Below, one piece after another: positions 9,648 to 18,480 of a stretch of DNA of 64,000 nt. A program made the translations under genes and the position numbers. The stretch lies in NCBI GenBank assembly GCA_024663395.1, contig JANFAH010000048.1, positions 62,001 through 126,000 of the forward strand, written 5' to 3'. The DNA is from Pisolithus tinctorius (lineage: Eukaryota > Basidiomycota > Agaricomycetes > Boletales > Pisolithaceae). Positions within the stretch are counted from its first letter, which is position 1. Every line of letters begins with the position of its first letter. The notes under the pieces were generated by a model. It saw only the letters and a list, made by a program, of their open reading frames with translations. It had not been told where the DNA came from and ran no database searches.

Positions 9648-10837
9648 ATGCCCCCAAACCAGATCCTCCACTTCAGATTCAAATGCAGCATTGTCACTAT
9701 GAATCAGATAGTGGCCAGCATGCATGTGGCATACAATAATAGAAGTAAGCTGATGTCCCAGCTGAATGTAAAATCAAATGTAAATTGTATTGCAGAGCAA
9801 AGCAGCATCAATCTGATCCAGCTTTCTGAATGCCTTTCAGCTATGGAATTGGGGGTTGATGAAACCCAGGAGGCAGGCCACCTGGCAGTGCATCCATCAA
9901 GTCTGACTGGCTTTGTGGATGAACCTATGGTAATCCTTGGTACCAGCAATACCATTGCATTGTGGTACCTTCCTGGTGCCATCACCAATGATTTGCAAGT
10001 CAGTTCAAACATGTCCTTTACACTCTATATTATTCAGGCATCCCTGCAGACACACATGCTTGCCACTCTGGACCCCCTTCACCACATGATGTCCAAGAGT
10101 ATGACAAGTGGCTCCTGGCAGAAAAATGCTGAATATTTCAATCACACTTCATGGTCACCAGGGTGCCTGGAGTTTTCCCCAGCCAGGCACCAACAGGGGC
10201 ATATGGTATGGTTATATTACCTCAGGGGTATGTCTCTCAAGTGGCATCCAGACCCTGAACTTTGCCCCATCAGTTTCCACTGACCTACAGATGGATGCTG
10301 GTTGTGAATGGTCCCAGCAGTCTTACCTCCTGGCTGCCATCCTCTCTGGTGTGCTTTCAATTATGCACCCAGGCCTGTATGAGGCTGGAAGGCAAGCCAT
10401 GCAGTTGTTGGACACATGGTCAAGTCAGCATAACCAAGATATGCAGGATGCCTTGCAGCACTGGCCATTGGTTTTTACTAATGTCTCTAACTGGACCACA
10501 CCCTTTCACTGGGACCCACACTCATGGTCCAATTGGTATGACATGCTTGTCATGGTTGGTGATTATGAAGATTGTGTATTGGATATCCCCATGCTTGGCC
10601 TTCAGTTCCTTTACAACCCCAGCACTGTAGTTGCATTTTCTAGCCAGCTTCTTTGACATGGGGTTAGTGCTGTGGGTGGGAACCAATGTTGCTTTGCCTA
10701 TTACATGAGGGACAACATACACAATTGGATAGGGATACCCCATGGGGATTGGATGAGAGTTCAGAATGTCTGGACTTCATTGATGCCTGCAGGTCTGGTG
10801 GGACCTTCCATATAACCTACACTTATCCAATAGGGGG
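9648..10837 (+). pseudogene. TET/JBP-type 2OG-Fe(II) dioxygenase relic
   Basis: Fungal TET/JBP proteins oxidise 5-methylcytosine and are often carried near KDZ transposases. Two overlapping plus-strand frames (9648-10283 and 10108-10656) hold the similarity, so at least one frameshift separates them. Seen: CLEFSPARHQQGH, TTPFHWDPHSW (the H-x-D iron ligands), LDIPMLGLQFLYNPSTVV, then TGA at 10654-10656, HGV (distal histidine), and GGNQCCFAYYMRDNIHNW, where the 2-oxoglutarate-binding arginine appears as Q. Several odd residues are what CpG decay would give (R to W in HWD, G to S in NPST, R to Q, R to stop). There is not a single CpG in this interval. The copy is certainly inactive. Confidence 0.75.
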
Positions 10838-11127
10838 TGTTCAAATATCCACTTTACTGAGGCCCTTGTGCCCAGTGTAAGAGACTAAATTCAAGTAAAT
10901 ACTACAGGAGACATACCTTGTGCCCAGTGTAAGAGACTGAAGAAAATAACACTGGGCACAGAGCAGTAAGTGCGCAAAAATGATAAACAAATGTAAATGA
11001 TAAATAAAAGCAAACCAAGGACACTTAGAGCGAAGCTAAGTGTCCACTACAAGTCTGTAGAGTGAGAAGGAAACATAATAAAGAATAAAATGCGAAAAAT
11101 GAGGTGCACAGGCACCACATATGAACA
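10838..11127 (-). mobile_element. 3' LTR of the Copia element
   Basis: 290 bp, plus strand TGTTCAAATATCC .. CACATATGAACA. It is similar but not identical to the 5' LTR. The polypurine tract lies immediately inside it on the minus strand. Confidence 0.88.
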
Positions 11128-11154
11128 CTCCCCCCTGAATGTGCACCTCTGCCC

Positions 11155-12349
11155 TCAAGTGTTCCCCCTTGATGTCCCAATTCCAAGGGCCTTGCAGAAC
11201 TCCATGACTTTGGGCTTAGGTAGCGCTTTTGTGAGTAGGTCAGCTGCCATGTACTCTGCCTCAGTGGTGGACAAAGCGACGACTCCCTGCAGCTTAGAAC
11301 ACCAAGATACTGCCCCAGTGCCCATCTTTACCACATATCCACCAGTAGATCGCCCAGAGTCCTTGCAGCCACCATGATCTGCATCAGTGAAGGTGATAAA
11401 AGGCTCAGAAGTCGAAGGATCAGGGGAATAAGTGAGGGAATGGTCAAGGGTACCCTTGAGATAGTGCATGAGGTGTTTTACAGCTAGCCAGTGAGCCCAA
11501 CCTGGATTAGAGTTGAATCTGGCAAGGACTCCAACAGTGTAGGCAATGTCTGGGCGAGTGGTAGTGGCTAGGTACATCAGAGCACCTACAGCAGAGAGAT
11601 AAGGGACATTGTGCATAGTTTCGACTTCCTCAGGAGTCTGGGGAGCTTGCTGGCGAGATAGATGAAGATTTGGCTCCATTGGAGTCGAAATAGGCTTGCA
11701 ATCAGCCATTCCAAATCGCTCCAAGATATCTATGCAGTATTGGTGCTGGGAGAGCGAGATCGAGCGATTGGGGCGGTCCCTATCTATTTTGATGCCTAGC
11801 AGCTGAGTGGTAGGGCCAAGATCGCGAATTTTGAAGTGTTGGCTGAGCTGGGAGACAAAGGAGTCAGTGGCAGCTTCAGATTTCGATGCAAGAGTCATAT
11901 CATCGACAAAGACTGGAAGGATAATGGTAACACCATTTTTGGAGTAGATATAGATGCTGGCATCAGAATAAGTTTGTCAGAAGTCGAGGGACTCGAGTAC
12001 AGCCCGCATCTTCTTGTTCCAGCGGTTTCCGTCCTGTTTACTGCCATAAATCGCTTTTTGGAGCAGACACACCTGAGATCTGGGGTTTCCCTCCACAAAT
12101 CCTTCTGGTTGTGCCATATACACTTCGCAATCCATCTCCCCATTCAGATAGGCATGGGAGACATCAACAGATCGCAGGTGGAGGTCTTCAAGGGCAGCAA
12201 GGGCCAGAATGACTCTGATGGAAGAAAGATGAGCTGTAGGGGCAAAAACCTCGAGATAATCGAAGCCAGGGCGCTGGTTGTACCCCGTGGCAACTAATCG
12301 AGCCTTGTAGCGATCGATGGACCCATCAGCATTGCGCTTGACCTTAAAG
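11155..12349 (-). pseudogene. Copia reverse transcriptase and RNase H, broken
   Basis: Read from 12349 downward, the RT starts FKVKRNADGSIDRYKARLVA, followed by VDVSHAYLNGEMD and YGSKQDGNRWN. A TGA at 11977-11979 lies between LDF and QTYSDASIYIY, and the frame continues to the catalytic FVDDM near 11895. The RNase H begins (TFTDADHGG, then VVALSTTEAEYMAA) and jumps directly to DLLTKALPKPKV, so about 80 residues are missing. The upstream part of RT is separated by the TRIM insertion. Confidence 0.92.
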
Positions 12350-12364
12350 TGTTGCAATAAATGC

Positions 12365-12436
12365 GACCAGACAGGGGATTGAACCCTGGACCTCCCAGGT
12401 TTCGACCGGGTGCTCTAACCACTGAGCTATTTGGTC
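12365..12436 (-). ncRNA. tRNA-like sequence (anticodon loop TCGAAAC) in the left TRIM LTR
   Basis: 72 nt with cloverleaf pairing like 5960-6031. Loop position 33 is C rather than T and the anticodon reads GAA. The A-box TAGCTCAGTGG and B-box GGTTCAATCCC are present, so Pol III recognition is plausible. It is not a normal tRNA gene because it lies inside an LTR and is repeated with it. Confidence 0.7.
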
Positions 12437-12791
12437 AAGGTATCTAGGCTTACTTGGTGTGGTTTAACCACCAAGTGCTAGTAGGGACTAGCGTTGCTGA
12501 GTGCTGGAGTACTACACTCACAACAGCCTCCCCTAATCCAGTGCACAGCAACAAGGCGCAAGCGTGGGAATTCATTGCCTAAAGTAGCCATTGCCTCATC
12601 CAAGGTCTTACAGCATGTTGCCTCCTGCAAAGGTCTTACGAGGCTCAGGGGCCATTGCCTTAATTGGTAGGGCTTACACATGTTGCCTCGGTCCAGGTCT
12701 TATCAAGCACTTACTAGGTCTTATCAGCGAAAACCCACCGTGGGAATCCATTGCCTTAAGCAGAAAGGTCTTATCAGGACAGTCCCACAAG

Positions 12792-12809
12792 CGCCCGGGG
12801 CTCATAACC
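12792..12809 (-). other. Primer-binding site of the TRIM, half-tRNA-iMet type
   Basis: The plus strand reads GCGCCCGGGGCTCATAACC directly before the LTR at 12810. This resembles the D-stem plus anticodon arm of initiator tRNA-Met (..GGGCTCATAACC..), so priming from a cleaved 5' half tRNA is suggested. Confidence 0.7.
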
Positions 12810-12824
12810 TGTTGCAATAAATGC

Positions 12825-12896
12825 GACCAGACAGGGGATTGAACCCTGGACCTCCCAGGTTTCGACCGGGTGCTCTAACCACTGAGCTATTTGGTC
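12825..12896 (-). ncRNA. tRNA-like sequence in the right TRIM LTR
   Basis: Identical to 12365-12436, as expected for paired LTRs. Confidence 0.7.
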
Positions 12897-12990
12897 AAGG
12901 TATCTAGGCTTACTTGGTGTGGTTTAACCACCAAGTGCTAGTAGGGACTAGCGTTGCTGAGTGCTGGAGTACTACACTCACAACATAAAG

Positions 12991-15180
12991 ACCCACTGTG
13001 AGCCAATGACGTTGTTTCCAGGAGGCCTGGGGATGAGTTTCCAAGTCCCATTGCTCTGGTGCGTAGCTAACTCCTCTAGGGCTGCTGCTCACCATTTTTC
13101 AGCATCAGGGCATTTCATGGCTTCAGCATAAGTCATTGGTTCATCAGGGAGAGCTGCAGACATGGCCAGCTCATCATCACTGTCATCTCCATCAACCACA
13201 TCATCCAACTGCGCAGGGGAGAGTTTCCACCACTCCCTAGGTTTCTGTCTTCGCCTTGGAGGCAATCTAGCACCAATTCCGATGGGACTGGGAGGTCTAG
13301 GAGGTGTAGGTGATGGAGTGTGAGGAGGCGCTGGGACGAGTGCTGGTGCAGCAATCTGAGGTGGAATGGGATCTGGATCACCTGCTGCAAGGTCTTCATC
13401 TCCCCCCTGATCCAGATCATCATCAGACTCGCTTTCAGAGTCCAAATTTTGTTGTGGATGATAGATATCAGTGGCAGGAGGTTTTTGATTGTCAGGTATA
13501 GGGGTGAATGAGGTTGAGGGAGGGTTAGGAGGGATAGGCACAGATAGCAAAGGTGTAGAAGGGCAAGCAGCTAGAGGGAAATACCTCTCATCAAAATCAG
13601 CCCTTTCTGAGATGACTGTGCGCTTTATGGTGGGATTGTAGAATTTCCAGCCTTTGTAGCCCTCAGGGTAGCCAATAAATAGACATTTCTCCATGTGTGG
13701 ATCTAGAGGTCGCCTCTTGTCTCTCTGGATGTGTACATAGGCTGTACAGCCCCAGACTCGAAGGTGGGAGAGGTCTGGCTTGTGTCCATGCCATAGTTCA
13801 TATGGGGTCGCATTTGGGACAGCTTCAGTGGGGCACCTGTTCCATACATGGACCAGGGAAGCGAGGCATTCACCCCAGAAGGCTTTGGGGAGTCCAGATT
13901 CATCCAGCATCGCAGTAATTCGCTCTGAAAGCACCCTATTAGCTCGTTCTGCCACTCCATTCTGCTGTGGGCGATTCCTGACAGTGTGCTGGCACAGGAT
14001 GCTGCACTGGGTGGTGAAATCGATGAAGGAGTTGCTCATATACTCCCCTCCTTTATCATTGCGCAAAATCTTGATTTTTCGTTCGCTCTGGTTCTCTGCA
14101 AAGGCCTTAAAGGTCTTAAAGGCTTCGAAACCCTCTGATTTCACTTTGATGGGCAAAACGAAGCGATAGCGCGAATAATCATTGATAAAAGTCACCCAGT
14201 ATTTGTATCCAGAGAAGGAGGGGTGGCCCACAGAGTGCACATCGCTGTGGACAAGTTCTAGGGGCCTGGAGGCATGAGTGGATGAGCTGGGGAAGGGGTG
14301 TGCATGCATTTTACCAGCCAGACAGGGTTCACAGACTGGGTCAGGTGTAGCCTGGCTATCCAAGGACATACCAGTGACTAGCTGGCACTCCAGGAGGGTT
14401 TTAACACCTGTGAGATTGTGGTGGGCAAGTCTCCTGTGCCATAAGTCCACATCCAGGGGCAAAGTCGTCGCAGCAGAGGCATATTCACTGAGGGGAACAG
14501 TGTCACCCTCCAGGAAAGCGGAGTTGTTGTCCAAAATTCTTGCAACGAAGACGGTAGGGCCAGGGCGCTGCCTGAAGCACATTTGCGAAGAATCAACGCT
14601 TACAGTGAAGCCCTTGTTGCGACAGAGATATATCACAGATAGTAGATTATTCTTCAGGTCAGGGACATGTAGGACATTGCTAAATTCGACAGGACGACGT
14701 TTCTTACCCCCCACCACAGGCTCAAACGCTACTGACCCCACCCCAGCTGAGTAGACAATTTTGTTGTCTGCTAGACGCACTGGAACACGTTTTTGGCTGT
14801 AATTTTGCAGCCAGTGTTGATGAGGCATCATATGAGAAGTGGCGCCTGTATCTGCGTTCCAATGGACATCAGCATCGAGCTGGAGGGGGCAGAGAGGAGA
14901 GGAGGGGTCAAGGGAACGAAAACTTGCATTTCCATTTCCTACGAATTCTACTGCTTGGGATGCGCTCTGGTTTGGTGAGGAGGTTGATGGCACTGTCCCA
15001 GTTGATTGGGAGGAAGTAGACGAAGTAGAGGCTTGATTTGCGGTGTTAGCACTTCTTGTTCTTCTTATTCTTCCTAGAGCGATAGAAAGCCTTTGATCTC
15101 TCCAGGTTTTGACATTTGTGGATACAGTGGTCTGGATAATCACAGAACGAGCAAGGCGACGAAGCTGGGCACTTGCAATT
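12991..15180 (-). CDS. Copia protease and integrase, open frame 15215-13089
   Basis: The frame is open for 708 codons, but its first about 60 codons are out of register with gag. The zinc knuckle CSFCDYPDHCIHKC is readable in another minus frame near 15100-15170. Then follow the aspartic protease motif ADTGAT, the pre-integrase domain (HRRLAHHN and CEPCLAGK) and the integrase core with D in HSDVHSVG, D in RNDKGGEY and E in NGVAERAN. A proline/serine-rich acidic spacer precedes the RT. The TRIM insertion and the next frame break sever it from RT. Confidence 0.9.
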
Positions 15181-16094
15181 GCGCCAGTGCAACAAAAAGC
15201 CTGCCAACACTGCAAATCAGGCCTCCAGCGCGCCCCAGTCGACCCCAGCTACAGGCACCCCGCCTTCTACCTCCTCGCCGAAGGAAAGTGCCTCCCAAGC
15301 AGTGGAATTCGCAGGAAATGCAAGTCTTCGTTCCTCTGACCCCTCCTCGCTTCTCTGCCCTCTCCAGCTCGATGCTGACACTTCTTGGATTGTAGACACA
15401 GGCGCCACTGCTCATATGATGCCTCATCGCCATTGGCTGCGAAAATTACAGCCAAAAATGCGTCCCTGTGAAGTTAGCAGACAACAAAATTGTCTATTCA
15501 GCTGGAGTTGGGTCTGTGGTGTTCCATCCTTTAGTGGGGGGTCAGAAGCGTCGTCCTATCGAGTTTACAAATGTCCTGCATGTCCCTGACCTGCGCAATA
15601 ATTTACTTTCTGTTTTATATCTCTGTCGCAATAAGGGCTTCACTGAGAGCATCAATTCTTCGCAAATCGCATTCAGGCAGCGCCCTCGCCATACCCTCTT
15701 CGTTGCGCGAATTTCGGACCACAACTCGGCCTTCCTGGAGGGGGAAACCATCCCCATCACTGAATATGCCTCTGCAGCGACCACACTGCCCCTGGACCTC
15801 AACCTCTGGCACAGGAGACTTGCTCACCACCATCTGGCAGGTGTCAAGTCGCTACTAGATCGAAATCTGGTCACTGGGATGGCCATAAACTCAACAACCT
15901 CTCCTGAGCCCATCTGTGAGCCCTGCTTGGCTGGAAAAATGCATGCCAATCCATTCCCCAGCTCCTCAAATCGCGCCTCCAGACCCCTAGAACTCGTCCA
16001 CAGCGATGTACATTCTATAGGGCATGCCTCCTTCTCTGGATTCAAATACTGGGTCACTTTCATTGATGATTGTTCGCGCTATCGTGTTGTTTTG
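15181..16094 (+). pseudogene. Inverted Copia protease/integrase segment
   Basis: This piece reads on the opposite strand to the rest of the element: VDTGATAHMMPH, then ADNKIVYSAGVGSVVF, HRRLAHHHLAGVKSLL, CEPCLAGK and HSDVHSIG, ending YWVTFIDDCSRYRVVLP. A frameshift lies near 15465. It differs from the minus-strand copy, so it came from a second related element. Confidence 0.88.
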
Positions 16095-16167
16095 CCTGTG
16101 CCCAGTGTTATTTTCTTCAGTCTCTTACACTGGGCACAAGGGCCTCAGCAAAGTGGATATCTGAACA
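16095..16167 (+). mobile_element. Copia LTR 3' fragment inside the inverted segment
   Basis: GTGCCCAGTGTTATTTTC .. CTGAACA matches the terminal 70 bp of the sense LTR. It joins an integrase piece to a gag piece, as at a pol-LTR-gag tandem junction. Confidence 0.8.
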
Positions 16168-16480
16168 CAAATCTGGTCAACTCTGGCCTCTATTCACCTC
16201 CAGCAGCGTCCTGGAGCTCGTTTTAATGCCTGGGACGATTTCTTTTCGATCAGGAAGCAGCCAGATGAGTCCCTCAGCTCCCTGATCGCGAGAATCAAAG
16301 ATTCTATGTCTAGAATTCAAGAATTGCGCCCCAAGGACTCTACTACCCCATATTCCATCAAGGATATGGACAATGAACTTGTCTGCATGGCTATGGTGCG
16401 CTCTTTAGGTGAAGATTACTCACATTTTGCCTCCTCTCTCCTCCTGTTCCAATCTCTGGACAAGGACAAACTCATTCCTT
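16168..16480 (+). pseudogene. Inverted Copia gag fragment
   Basis: Encodes IWSTLASIHLQQRPGARF, then SLIARIKDSMSRIQELRP and ELVCMAMVRSLGEDYSHF. It ends near 16480, where minus-strand gag/pol sequence begins. Confidence 0.85.
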
Positions 16481-17012
16481 CAGCGAGGAGGTAGAAGGCG
16501 GGGTGCCTGTAGCTGGGGTCGACTGGGGTGCGCTGGAGGCCTGATTCACGGTGTTGGCAGGCTTTTGGTTGCACTGGCGCTTCTACCAGACTTCACTCTT
16601 GCCAGGTTTTGGCATTTATGGACACAGTGTCCTAAAAATTCGCAGAACGAGCATGGGGTTGAGGTAGAGCACCTGCAATTGCTGGAGGAGCTGAATAGCG
16701 CGGTTTCGGATGTGTGGGCATCAGGGCGTCGTTTTCGCTGCAATTCCTCAGCTCATCCTGAACAGCCTCCACATGGGTCCTCTGTTCGCTAGAAAGTGCC
16801 AGATAAAGCTCTCCAGCTGCCCTGTCCGCTCTGAGGTCCCATTTAGAGCGAGCTTCGGTTTTGCACTCATCTGGGCGCTTTTCAGAGCCATTAACAATGG
16901 TCCAGAGGCCTTTAGTGCGCAGGAAGGCCTTCATTTCGCCTTTCCAGGTATTATAGTTGGAAGAAGTGAGTTTGGTGACTGAGAATGACGAGTTGGAGTG
17001 TTCTTCAGTCAT
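16481..17012 (-). pseudogene. Copia gag N-terminus and zinc knuckle, internally deleted
   Basis: The start ATG is at 17012, about 165 bp downstream of the primer-binding site. The frame gives SSFSVTKLTSSNYNTWKGEM and RADRAAGELYLALSSEQ, then jumps after AVQDELR to the zinc-knuckle region CSFCEFLGHCVHKC (16546-16743, another frame). The central gag segment present at 5400-5690 is missing. Confidence 0.85.
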
Positions 17013-17177
17013 GGCAGCGCAATTGGGACAACAAGAATGATTGGGAGGTGGATGGGGTGAGACTGGAGGGTGAGAGGGCGAAGAAAGATCGATAGAGGGC
17101 GAGAAGGTGGTCTGAGGCGGTCAAGATTTTGCGCAGAGGTGGATGACGTGACGAATGGCGCGTCGGGAAAGTCCCAG

Positions 17178-17195
17178 AGCGCGGGGCGCATAACC
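17178..17195 (-). other. Primer-binding site of the Copia element, half-tRNA-iMet type
   Basis: The plus strand AGAGCGCGGGGCGCATAACC abuts the LTR at 17196. It fits the internal (anticodon-arm) part of initiator tRNA-Met rather than a tRNA 3' end. Confidence 0.65.
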
Positions 17196-17485
17196 TGTTC
17201 AGATAACCACAACTTCAGGCCACTTGTGCCCAGTGTAAGAGACTAATATTGAAGTAAATAATACAGGAAACATACCTTGTGCCCAGTGTAAGAGACTGAG
17301 GAAAATTTCACTGGGCACAGTGCAGTAAGTGTGCAAAAATGATAAACAAATGTAAATAGTAAATAAAAGCAAACCAAGGACACTTAGAGCGAAGCTAAGT
17401 GTCCACTACAAGTCTGTAGAGTGAGAAGAGAACACGTTAAAATAGAAAATGCGAAAATGAGGTGCACAGGCACCACATATGAACA
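17196..17485 (-). mobile_element. 5' LTR of the Copia element
   Basis: 290 bp, plus strand TGTTCAGATAACC .. CACATATGAACA. 17486-17672 beyond it holds no recognisable feature. Confidence 0.88.
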
Positions 17486-17672
17486 TATGCTGTGTGACAT
17501 GATGACAACTCAGAGGTGGGCTCAACTTTAGCCAGTCTGTGCAACACAGCCAATTGTCAACCTCATTTGGTCATATGATATGGTACAAAGTAGGTACATT
17601 ATGTGAACCAGCAAGGTGCACAGGTCAATGTAGGTTCCTAGATGTGCAGCAAGCTGGTTGCAGAGACTGGAT

Positions 17673-17793
17673 TGTTCAAACAACCCAAGTTTAAGGCCTT
17701 GTGCCCAGTGTCAGAGACTAATATTCAACAGCTAAGTAGTGACAATTACCTTGTGCCCAGTGTCAGAGACTGAAGAGAAAATACACTGGGCAC
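17673..17793 (-). mobile_element. Fragment of an antisense Copia LTR
   Basis: TGTTCAAACAACCC .. CACTGGGCACAC. Only the terminal 120 bp remains. Confidence 0.75.
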
Positions 17794-18184
17794 ACTCTGG
17801 GGGCAAAAACCAATGTTTGATGGTCAAACATGGGTCAAACATTGGTCAAACAGATACTATTGTCTAACTATGTTCCTACTATGAACATTTGTCATAAACA
17901 TTTATTATGTTTTTTTCACAATGTCCAAAAACAGAACATAGTATGACAGAAACTATGAACATACATTATGTTATGGTTTCCTGTTTCAAATTGTGAACAT
18001 CCTTTGAAACATTTTATATGTTCAGGCTGCCAAAACATGATTCAATAGGGTGATTTGCCAAATCATCCAATGGACTTATTTGCCAATTAACCATTCATTG
18101 AAAAGTAGAATGGGCAAATGGGTAACAGGGCAATTGTCAGATTAGTAGCAAATCACCCAATGGAGGAATCTGACATTGGCTGGT
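17794..18184. other. AT-rich spacer rich in ATGTTC/GAACAT inverted motifs
   Basis: Motifs such as GGTCAAACAT and ATGTTCCTACTATGAACAT recur at 17805-18030. No frame or promoter can be supported. Confidence 0.4.
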
Positions 18185-18480
18185 GGTCCCAGCATGGTTC
18201 TTGCCATGGTAGCACTGGCATGGTACCAAGTTCACAGTACCAGTCCCCAAGGTAGTATCAGCAGTACTGAGTTCATAGTACCCAGTGGTACCACATTCAC
18301 TACCAGTCCTACCAAGGTAGTACCAGTAGTACCGAAGTAGTACCAGTAGTACCAAGGTAGTACCAGTAGTACGGAGGTAGTACCTGTAGTACCAAGGTAG
18401 TACCAGTAGTACCGAGGTAGTACCAGTGGCTCCAAGTTCACTACCAGATAGTGCTACAAGTTGTATTGAGGTAGCACTGT
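18185..18480 (+). repeat. Minisatellite, 20-bp unit TAGTACCAGTAGTACCAAGG
   Basis: About six nearly regular units lie at 18317-18436 (variants CGAAG, CGGAGG, CCTGTAG). Degenerate copies extend to both sides and reappear at 20225-20290. The repeats are adjacent with no unique spacers. Confidence 0.85.

Larger units (their letters stand above)
12350..12985 (-). mobile_element. Complete TRIM element with tRNA-like sequence in each LTR, TSD TAAAG
   Basis: 636 bp in total: LTR 12350-12525, internal 12526-12809, LTR 12810-12985. The two 176-bp LTRs are identical as far as I can read, so the insertion is recent. TAAAG flanks it at 12345-12349 and 12986-12990. The primer-binding-site-like sequence touches the right LTR, so the element reads on the minus strand. 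A purine-rich GGGGAGGC lies against the left LTR. The internal part has no coding capacity. Each LTR carries a minus-strand 72-nt tRNA-like segment and two neighbouring hairpin sequences (ACTTGG..CCAAGT and GCTAGT..ACTAGC). Confidence 0.95.
10838..17485 (-). mobile_element. Ty1/copia LTR retrotransposon, rearranged and mutated
   Basis: The element reads on the minus strand from the 5' LTR (17196-17485) through primer-binding site, gag, protease, integrase and RT to a purine tract (AGGGGGGAG, 11128-11137) and the 3' LTR (10838-11127). The flanks GGGGG and TATGC show no target duplication, and the LTRs differ clearly, so it may be a chimera of two insertions. Damage includes a TRIM inserted in the RT region (12350-12985), an inverted segment (about 15180-16480), TGA at 11977-11979 and a deletion in RNase H. 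It cannot encode a complete polyprotein. Confidence 0.88.

Noticed and set aside
10838..17485. Active autonomous Copia element
   Set aside because: It has an in-frame stop in RT, a deletion in RNase H, a TRIM insertion, an inverted segment and no target duplication.
18185..18480. CRISPR-like array
   Set aside because: Repeats of 20 bp follow each other without unique spacers, and the genome is eukaryotic. It is a minisatellite.
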